This document shows positions 13,209-19,145 of a stretch of 19,145 bases of DNA, piece by piece. This DNA comes from HGM12998 sp900756495 (lineage in GTDB: Bacteria > Bacillota > Clostridia > Oscillospirales > Oscillospiraceae). Location of the stretch: assembly GCA_958477305.1 (NCBI GenBank), contig CAUEFI010000032.1, forward strand, positions 1 through 19,145, read 5' to 3'. The translations under genes were made by a program, and so were the position numbers. The notes beneath the pieces are model-generated. The model ran no database searches, was not told the origin of the DNA, and worked only from the letters and a program-made list of their open reading frames with translations. How positions within the stretch are numbered: the first letter of the stretch is position 1; each line of letters starts with the position of its first letter.

Positions 13209-15176
13209 ATGGCACTGAACCACTTTCCTCATGTCTACCAGCCGATTCAGGTGGGTGGAATGACACTGAAGAACCGCATCCAGTATTCCCCCATGGTTTC
13301 CAACCACGCCGATTTTGTCACGGGCGCCGTCACCAACGACTTAATCGACTTTGTGCGGATGCAGGCCCAGACCGGCGTGGGCCTCGTGAGCATTGGCTCC
13401 ACGCCGGTGGACTTTGACCGGGGACGAGACTTCTGCGGTTGCCTGTCCATTCTCTCGGAGAACGACACTCCTGGTCTGCGTCTGCTGACCCAGGCGGTTC
13501 ATGAGGAGGACTGCAAGATCTCCGTGGAGCTCAGCCACGCCGGTCAGTGGGCTTACCGCCGCTATCTGGATGACCAAGGCAAAAAGGCCTTTGTGCCCTC
13601 CTTGATCCCTAAGTTCCACAACCCCGATCTCTATGAGGAGATCGGCGTCTCCCAAATCAAAGAGGTGGTGGAGCATTTCCGGGATGCGGCCGACCGCTGT
13701 GTCCGCACCGGGTTCGACATGGTCATGATTCACCTGGCCCATGGCAATCTGCTCTCCGCCTTCCTGTCCACGGCCTACAACCACCGCACCGACGAGTACG
13801 GCGGCTCCCCCGAGAACCGCTGGCGCTTCCCCATCGAGGTGATCAAGGCGGTTCACTCGGTGACCAAGGGAAAGGCGCAGATTGAGGTGCGCGTGGCGGG
13901 GGATGAGTGCATCCCCAACGGCACTACGCTGGAGGAGCGCATTGCCTTCCTCAAGGAGATCGAGCCCTATGTGGACATGGTCATCGTCTCCGGCGGTACC
14001 CTGAAGTTCAACAGCATTTACATGTGCCACACCATGCCGGCCTATTATATGCCCCACGGCCTCAATGTGGAGTGCGCCGCCAAAATCAAAGAGGCGCTGC
14101 ACATCCCCGTGTCTGTGGTGGGCGGTATCTCCAGCCTCCAGCAGGCGGAGGAGATCATTGCCTCCGGCAAGGCTGATATATGCGCCATGTGCAAGGCGCT
14201 GTTCGCGGACGAGCATCTGGTGCTCAAGGGCCAGCGTGGGCAGGAGGACGACATCCGTCCCTGTATGCGCTGTATGTACTGTGCCCGCAACATCTTTGAT
14301 GAGACGCATCTCATCGGCTGCGCCGCCAATCCCCGTCTGGGCTGGGAGTCCCGCTATCCCCGGCTCTATCCGCCCATCAAAAAGAAGAAGGTCATGGTGG
14401 TGGGCGGCGGTCCCGGCGGCATGGAGGCCGCGCAGATCCTCACCGAGCGGGGCCATGAGGTGGTGCTCTACGAGAAGTCCGACACTCTGGGTGGACGGCT
14501 CCCCGAGACCGGAGCCCTGCCCATGAAGGACGGCCACCGGGCCTACTGCGACTACATGATCCACAAGACCATGAAATCGGGTGCCCGGATTGAGCTGGGC
14601 AAGGCGGCCACCGCTGACACCGTCCTGGCGGAATCCCCCGATACACTCATCATAGCTATCGGTGCCCAGCCCATCGTCCCTCCCATTCCAGGTATTGACG
14701 GCGCACATGTGCATGGAGTGGTTGAGGTGGACCGCGGCGAGGTGGAGCTGGGTCAAAAGGTGGTGCTCTGCGGCGGCGGCATGAGCGGCCTGGAGTGTGC
14801 CCTGAATCTGGCCCTCCAGGGGAAGGACGTCACTGTAATTGACATGAAGTCCAAAGACGAGATGTTTGGCCCCATCCTGTTCTTCCACCGGGCTCCGCTG
14901 ATGCGCATGCTGGCGGAAAACCACGTTACCATTCTGGAGCGCACCGGTGTCAAGCAGTTTGAGGATGGCAGGGTGGTCTGCGCCGCCACCGACGGCAGCG
15001 AAATTGTGGTGGAGGCAGATGACTTTGTTCTGGCCTTCGGCCTTCGGATCAACCGGGAGGAAGTGGACAGCCTGTGCGAGCTGGTGCCTGAGACCTATGT
15101 AATCGGCGACGCAAAGCAGGTAGGCGTCATCGGCGATGCCACCAACGCCGCATACAGAATTTGCTATGATATTTAA
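13209..15176 (+). CDS. Old Yellow Enzyme-family 4Fe-4S flavoprotein reductase
   Basis: A 655-residue enzyme of the 2,4-dienoyl-CoA reductase/BaiCD/trimethylamine-dehydrogenase group: FMN TIM barrel, iron-sulfur site, then a FAD/NAD(P) domain. AAAAGGAG supports the ATG. Seen: PIQVGGMTLKNRIQYSPM start; VELSHAGQWA; the substrate-binding pair H175 and H178 (IHLAHGN); and FLSTAYNHRTDEYGG. The cluster cysteines C352, C355, C358 and C371 have the spacing known for trimethylamine dehydrogenase. Dinucleotide motifs are GGGPGG at 399-404 and CGGGMSGLE later. It should reduce an activated C=C bond with NAD(P)H through FAD, 4Fe-4S and FMN. Last gene of its run, before a strong hairpin. The actual enoate substrate is unknown. 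Confidence 0.92.
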   Translation: MALNHFPHVYQPIQVGGMTLKNRIQYSPMVSNHADFVTGAVTNDLIDFVRMQAQTGVGLVSIGSTPVDFDRGRDFCGCLSILSENDTPGLRLLTQAVHEEDCKISVELSHAGQWAYRRYLDDQGKKAFVPSLIPKFHNPDLYEEIGVSQIKEVVEHFRDAADRCVRTGFDMVMIHLAHGNLLSAFLSTAYNHRTDEYGGSPENRWRFPIEVIKAVHSVTKGKAQIEVRVAGDECIPNGTTLEERIAFLKEIEPYVDMVIVSGGTLKFNSIYMCHTMPAYYMPHGLNVECAAKIKEALHIPVSVVGGISSLQQAEEIIASGKADICAMCKALFADEHLVLKGQRGQEDDIRPCMRCMYCARNIFDETHLIGCAANPRLGWESRYPRLYPPIKKKKVMVVGGGPGGMEAAQILTERGHEVVLYEKSDTLGGRLPETGALPMKDGHRAYCDYMIHKTMKSGARIELGKAATADTVLAESPDTLIIAIGAQPIVPPIPGIDGAHVHGVVEVDRGEVELGQKVVLCGGGMSGLECALNLALQGKDVTVIDMKSKDEMFGPILFFHRAPLMRMLAENHVTILERTGVKQFEDGRVVCAATDGSEIVVEADDFVLAFGLRINREEVDSLCELVPETYVIGDAKQVGVIGDATNAAYRICYDI

Positions 15177-15244
15177 CCGCCGCTGTTAAGGTGCCCTTCT
15201 CTTCCCTGTCATTTAAAGTGATATGTTGCTCCCGTTTGGGTGAG

Positions 15245-15284
15245 GGGCCGCCGCAGCGATACGTGGTTTACGCTGCGGCGGCCC
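15245..15284 (+). terminator. 14-bp perfect GC hairpin, terminator
   Basis: Arms 15245-15258 and 15271-15284 are perfectly complementary with a 12-nt loop, followed by TTGTCC. It lies about 70 nt after the reductase stop and before the MATE gene, so it probably ends the six-gene unit, though the T-run is poor. Confidence 0.65.
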
Positions 15285-15345
15285 TTGTCCGTCGCTGGGG
15301 CGGAAGAGACGGAAGTAAAGCTGTAAAATTTTAGGAGATACAAGT

Positions 15346-16749
15346 GTGAAACACAACGTTACGGATGCCCTGGGCACGCAGAGCATCGGGAGGCTGATGC
15401 TCAGGTTTGCCGTTCCCAGCATGGTCGCCCTTGTCGTCAATTCCCTGTACAATATGGTGGATCAGATTTTCATTGGCCAGGGCGTCGGCTACCTGGGCAA
15501 TGCCGCGACTAATGTCATTCTGCCCATGATGCTCCTGCTGGTGTCCCTCGGTGAGATGATTGGCAACGGCTGTGCGGCGTGGATGAGCCTGAAGCTGGGA
15601 CGCGGCGAGCGGAAGGAGGCCGCCTGCGGCGTCGGGAATGCCATCGTTCTGACGATGGCCGTGGGGGTCTTGCTCCTGGTCGTCAACCTGCTGTGCCTGG
15701 AGCCGATCTGCCGGCTTTTCGGCGCCACCGACACCGTCCTGCCTTATGCCATGGGGTATGGTCGAATCATCGCTCTGGGCTACCCCTGCTCAGCCGTGTG
15801 CTGTACCGTCTCGTCCCTCCTGAGGGCGGACGGCCGACCTCATATCACCATGCTGGGCCTCCTGATGGGGTGCGGCACGAATTTTGTCCTTGACCCGCTG
15901 TTTATTTTTGTTTTTGACTGGGGCGTGGAGGGGGCAGCCTGGGCCACCCTCATCGGCCAGGCACTCAACGCGGTCTATTTCCTGATCTGCCTCCCGCGCT
16001 TCCGGAGCTTGGTTTTCGAGCGGGCCTGCCTCGTTCCCCGCCTCAAGACGGTCGGCAGCGTGCTGTTGCTGGGCCTGCCCAGTCTGGCGACCCAGCTGTC
16101 CGCCGTCTTTGTCATCTATGTTGTCAATCATGCGCTGGTGACCTATGGGGCGCTGTCCCGGTACGGGGCGGATATTCCGCTGGCGGCGCTGGGGGTGACC
16201 ATGAAGGTCAATCAACTAGTCAACAACCTGGTGGTGGGGTTGGCCGTCGGTATGCAGCCGATTGTGGGATACAACTATGGCTGCGGGCGGTACGAGCGGG
16301 TCAAGCGGACGCTGCGCATAGCCCTGATCAGTGCGACGGCCATCATGACTGCCGCTTGGCTCCTCTTTCAGCTTGCGCCCGACCCCATTGTGGCCCTCTT
16401 CGGGTCGGAGTCGGCGCTTTACCATGAATTCGCGGTCAAGTGCCTGCAGATTTACCTGCTGCTGTGCTGGTCTGTGGGGATCAGCACGGTGACAGGGGTC
16501 TTCTTCCAGGCTCTTGGCAAGCCGGCGCAGTCCTCATTTCTCATCCTCGCACGCCAGCTGGTTTTCCGGATTCCGGGCGTGCTGTGTCTCTCACGGGTCT
16601 TCGGGATTGAGGGCCCCCTGTGGGCGGGTCCCATCTCCGACGGCCTGTCACTGATTCTCGCGATGGCACTAATGCTTTTGTTCTGGAAGCGAATCTTTGT
16701 GCCGGTGGCAGATAAAGGTGCCAGCCGCCCCGCCGGAGAGTCCCAGTGA
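15346..16749 (+). CDS. MATE-family multidrug/metabolite exporter
   Basis: A 467-residue inner-membrane protein with about 12 hydrophobic segments, typical of MATE transporters. The GTG start at 15346 follows AGGAG at correct distance. Seen: the family opening DALGTQSIGRLMLRFAVPSM, then NSLYNMVDQIFIGQGVG; the mirrored second half MKVNQLVNNLVVGLAVGMQP followed by NYGCGRYERVK; and a short basic tail. Such proteins export cationic drugs or metabolites against sodium or protons. In this island it may remove a toxic or end product, or simply be a neighbour. No helix-turn-helix regulator adjoins it. Confidence 0.92.
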   Translation: MKHNVTDALGTQSIGRLMLRFAVPSMVALVVNSLYNMVDQIFIGQGVGYLGNAATNVILPMMLLLVSLGEMIGNGCAAWMSLKLGRGERKEAACGVGNAIVLTMAVGVLLLVVNLLCLEPICRLFGATDTVLPYAMGYGRIIALGYPCSAVCCTVSSLLRADGRPHITMLGLLMGCGTNFVLDPLFIFVFDWGVEGAAWATLIGQALNAVYFLICLPRFRSLVFERACLVPRLKTVGSVLLLGLPSLATQLSAVFVIYVVNHALVTYGALSRYGADIPLAALGVTMKVNQLVNNLVVGLAVGMQPIVGYNYGCGRYERVKRTLRIALISATAIMTAAWLLFQLAPDPIVALFGSESALYHEFAVKCLQIYLLLCWSVGISTVTGVFFQALGKPAQSSFLILARQLVFRIPGVLCLSRVFGIEGPLWAGPISDGLSLILAMALMLLFWKRIFVPVADKGASRPAGESQ

Positions 16750-16788
16750 TGTACAAATTTTGATTGTAACAAAGGATTTGACATCTGT

Positions 16789-16817
16789 TTTACATATCCC
16801 TCCGGTCATGGTATGGT
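16789..16817 (+). promoter_or_regulatory. candidate promoter of the CocE-type gene
   Basis: TTTACA and TATGGT are 17 nt apart, about 50 nt before the start codon. A further TTGACA lies at 16778-16783, and a TACAA/TTGTA dyad spans about 16752-16768. No hairpin follows the MATE gene, so read-through is possible as well. Confidence 0.4.
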
Positions 16818-16869
16818 TTAAGTAAGAACTGTTTGAACCCGTTATCTAAAAGAGAAAGGAATCGGTATT

Positions 16870-18576
16870 ATGAGCAAGACAGCAGCTGTTTCCTCCCAGC
16901 CCCAATACAAGATGATCATCGAAAAAGACGTGATGGTGACGGCGCGGGACGGGGTGAAGCTGGCGGTAGATGTGTACCGCCCGGACGCCCCCGGCGCCTT
17001 CCCCGGCCTGTTCACTATCTCGGTGTACGGCAAGGACACCCAGTTTTACCCCACCCCCCAGCAGGAGTTCGGCGGGTCCATCTTTGAGGCCTCCATCGAG
17101 GCCGGGGACATCGAGTACTTTGTCACCCGGGGCTACTGCTATGTAGTGGGCGATTATCGGGGCATCGGAAGCTCGGAGGGCGAGATGCCCGGCATGTTTT
17201 CCAAATACGAGGGGGAGGACGGCTATGACATCATCGAGTGGATGGCCCGGCAGCCCTGGTGCAACGGCCAGATTGGCGGCACCGGCACCTGCTACTTCGG
17301 CTTCACCCAGCTGATCATTGCCGAGCAGCAGCCTCCCCACCTCAAGTGCATTGCCCCCTTTGAGCTCAACTTCGACGACTTTTATGAGCGGGGCTTCTAC
17401 ACCGGCGGCGTCCTTCATCTGGTCTGGTACGGCCTTTACTCCGGTACCCACCCCTGCCGCATCGGCCTGGCCCCCAAGAACATTGTCTCCGCTATGGCCA
17501 AGGAGCTCACCCCAGAAGAACTGAAAGCCCGGGTGGAGGAGGCCTGTCAGAATCCCGATTTAAAACAGTACCCCTATCTCTATCAGATCCTGCGCTATCC
17601 CTACAAGAACCCCATTATCTTTGATATGCTTCTTAATCCTCTAGACGGCAAATTCTATGAAGAACGCTCCTACGGGCGCCATCTGGACAAAGTCAACATC
17701 CCCACCTTTGTTGGCGGCCCCTTCCACGGCCCCTTTGGGGTGTGTGAGACCTCGGTTTACAACAAGCTGACCAACACCCCCTTCAAGAAAATGCACCTGT
17801 TCAAGGACATGGACCCCCGGCCCTGGTTCTCCCACCGGGAGGAGCTGCTGGAGTGGTACGACTACTGGCTGAAGGGGATGGAGAACGGCGCGCTGGACGG
17901 CCCCGCGTGCATCGTGGAGACCGGCGGCGGGGACGTGCTGGAGCTGGACAACTGGCCGCCCCGCGAGGAGGGCCTGGTGGGTACCAGAACCTTCTACCTG
18001 GGCCAGAAGGGCAAGCTGCTGCCCCAGTTCCGCCACGACCTCAACGTGGATGAGCCGGACAGCTTCCTCCAGCGTCCCTTCTACGTCTCGGAGGAGCGGG
18101 GTAAGCTGGTCTACCGCAGCGCCCCCCTAATGGAAGACGTACAGCTGGCGGGCTCCCCCATTCTGAAGTTCTACGCCTCCCTGGACCAGAAGGACACCAC
18201 CTGGCGGGTGGACCTGTTTGAGGGCGGCCACCAGAGCCCCTGGCCCATTACCAAAGGCTGGCTGCGGGCCGCCCTGCGCAGACGGGTGCCGGAGGAGGAC
18301 ACCCCCTGGCAGATCAAGCACGACTACACCGTATGCGACTATCCCGAGCCCGGGGAGATTTGCGAGTACGAGATTCAGCTCCGCCCTACGGCCCACTGCT
18401 TTAAGGCCGGCACTTCCATTGAGATCGAGATCAGCTGCGTGGATATTCCTCTGGACGAGACCAGCTACGACGAGATGTGGCACCTGTGCAAGGCCCAGAC
18501 CTGCCTGCACAAAATCTACCGCAATGAGAAATACCAATCCACCCTGACGCTGCCTATTCTAAACAAGGCAAAATAG
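16870..18576 (+). CDS. CocE/NonD-type hydrolase with Cys nucleophile
   Basis: A 568-residue member of the CocE/NonD (X-Pro dipeptidyl-peptidase S15-like) family: alpha/beta hydrolase followed by a beta-sandwich (about residues 360-560). AGAAAGGA precedes the ATG. Seen: TARDGVKLAVDVYRPD, the YRGIGSSEGE loop, and the nucleophile elbow GTGTCYFG, where Cys141 stands at the position that is normally Ser (GxSYxG). The usual Asp region (GGWxD) reads GGPFHGPF with His286. The usual His region has SHREEL with His322, followed by WYDYWLKG. So the catalytic triad is altered, not merely distant. Family members cut esters, amides or acyl bonds. No signal peptide; cytoplasmic. It has its own promoter and a hairpin behind it. 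Confidence 0.85.
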   Translation: MSKTAAVSSQPQYKMIIEKDVMVTARDGVKLAVDVYRPDAPGAFPGLFTISVYGKDTQFYPTPQQEFGGSIFEASIEAGDIEYFVTRGYCYVVGDYRGIGSSEGEMPGMFSKYEGEDGYDIIEWMARQPWCNGQIGGTGTCYFGFTQLIIAEQQPPHLKCIAPFELNFDDFYERGFYTGGVLHLVWYGLYSGTHPCRIGLAPKNIVSAMAKELTPEELKARVEEACQNPDLKQYPYLYQILRYPYKNPIIFDMLLNPLDGKFYEERSYGRHLDKVNIPTFVGGPFHGPFGVCETSVYNKLTNTPFKKMHLFKDMDPRPWFSHREELLEWYDYWLKGMENGALDGPACIVETGGGDVLELDNWPPREEGLVGTRTFYLGQKGKLLPQFRHDLNVDEPDSFLQRPFYVSEERGKLVYRSAPLMEDVQLAGSPILKFYASLDQKDTTWRVDLFEGGHQSPWPITKGWLRAALRRRVPEEDTPWQIKHDYTVCDYPEPGEICEYEIQLRPTAHCFKAGTSIEIEISCVDIPLDETSYDEMWHLCKAQTCLHKIYRNEKYQSTLTLPILNKAK

Positions 18577-18595
18577 CACTTGCCACACAGCACAT

Positions 18596-18639
18596 GGCAT
18601 AGCTACGGCGGATTGAGACCAATCCGCCGTAGCTATGCC
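18596..18639 (+). terminator. perfect 19-bp hairpin after the CocE-type gene
   Basis: The 19-nt arms pair perfectly around a GAGACC loop about 20 nt after the stop codon, followed by TCTACATACTTG. Likely a terminator between the hydrolase and the MmgE/PrpD gene; the T-run is weak, so some read-through is possible. Confidence 0.65.
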
Positions 18640-18670
18640 TCTACATACTTGTTGGAGGTTGACCATACTT

Positions 18671-19145
18671 ATGGAAAATGAGAAAACACTTTCCCAGCAA
18701 ATCGCGGAAATCAGCACGCAGCTGAAGCTCTCCGACATTGACCAGCGAACCATCGACAACGCGAAGATCTTTATGCTGGACTGCCTGGGATGCATACTGT
18801 CCGGGTCCCAGATTATCAACGCCAAGGTCATCCGCAAGTCGGCCCAGGACATCTCGGGAGACGGCCCCTGCACCATCTTCGGCACCGGGGCCAAGGTGAA
18901 CCCCATGATGGCCGCCCTGGTCAACGGCACCACCGGCCACAGCCAGGACTACGATGACGACCACCGGGAAGGCACCCAGCATGCCTCCGTGGCGGTGCTG
19001 CCCGCGGTGCTGGCTCTGGCAGAGAAGTATGGGAAGAGCGGCGCGGAGGTGCTGCTGGCGTACATCATCGGCTCCGACGTAACCATCCGCGCCGGGGAGG
19101 CCTTTGAGGGCACCTCCTACTACGCCGGCTGGCACCTGACCGGCA
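18671..19145 (+). CDS. MmgE/PrpD-family protein, 5' part
   Basis: The first 158 residues of a gene that runs off the window. GGAGG at 18654-18658 is about 12 nt before the ATG. Seen: a helical start (LSDIDQRTIDNAKIFMLDCL), GTGAKVNPMMAALVNGTTGH, then the family signature GHSQDYDDDHREGTQHASVA with acidic and His residues, and an ending WHLTG that matches the conserved GWHxTG. The family includes 2-methylcitrate dehydratase and cis-aconitate decarboxylase; most members act on hydroxy di- or tricarboxylates. It continues the same direction as the island, and could dehydrate or decarboxylate a carboxylate intermediate (inferred). Confidence 0.88.
   Translation, partial: MENEKTLSQQIAEISTQLKLSDIDQRTIDNAKIFMLDCLGCILSGSQIINAKVIRKSAQDISGDGPCTIFGTGAKVNPMMAALVNGTTGHSQDYDDDHREGTQHASVAVLPAVLALAEKYGKSGAEVLLAYIIGSDVTIRAGEAFEGTSYYAGWHLTG

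Noticed and set aside
13341..14924. Long minus-strand open frame opposite the OYE-type gene
   Set aside because: Antisense to a clear full-length enzyme; the composition is that of a shadow frame.
1..19145. tRNA, rRNA, riboswitch or insertion-sequence ends
   Set aside because: None could be recognised by eye on either strand.

Overview
The window looks like chromosomal DNA of an anaerobic, fairly GC-rich Clostridia-type Firmicute, most likely an Oscillospiraceae-like gut bacterium. This is inferred from strong AGGAGG-type ribosome sites, frequent GTG/TTG starts, small phage-like genes typical of that group, and fumarate-reductase-like, Old Yellow Enzyme-like and MmgE/PrpD genes without obvious aerobic enzymes. 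The species cannot be named from this sequence.

Left part (1 to about 4000): the early-gene end of a decayed prophage or integrative element. It begins with the 3' end of a DUF3987 (primase/helicase-type) gene whose stop codon lies inside a 9-bp-period inverted repeat. Next come a short sigma-factor-like remnant and an array of about five operator-like repeats spaced roughly 50 bp apart. A chain of very small overlapping genes follows: a helical protein, a Cys-rich protein, a 35-residue ORF and a PDDEXK nuclease. A zinc-ribbon protein and a Lys-Gly-Gly protein complete it. No packaging, head, tail or integrase genes follow, so the element stops abruptly in a C-rich gene-poor stretch (3547-4363).

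Right part (4364 to the end): a metabolic island of apparently catabolic genes. A LysR-type regulator, visibly AT-richer than its surroundings, is divergent from an SDR dehydrogenase and an SLC13-like anion carrier, closed by a strong hairpin at 7995-8031. A six-gene run follows: FAD fumarate-reductase-like flavoprotein, two tandem metallo-beta-lactamase-fold lactonase-like hydrolases, an Asp/Glu (hydantoin) racemase-family protein, a PF14196-like hydrolase, and a 4Fe-4S/FMN/FAD Old Yellow Enzyme-type reductase, closed by a hairpin at 15245-15284. Then come a MATE exporter, a CocE/NonD-type hydrolase with its own promoter and a perfect 19-bp hairpin behind it, and the start of a MmgE/PrpD dehydratase-family gene that runs off the window.

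Read together (inference): an anionic organic compound is imported, ester or lactone bonds are opened, and double bonds are reduced, dehydrated, epimerised or oxidised. LysR would sense substrate or product. The combination matches no pathway I can name. It is the best candidate here for an undescribed system, especially because the CocE-type hydrolase has Cys where Ser is the nucleophile.
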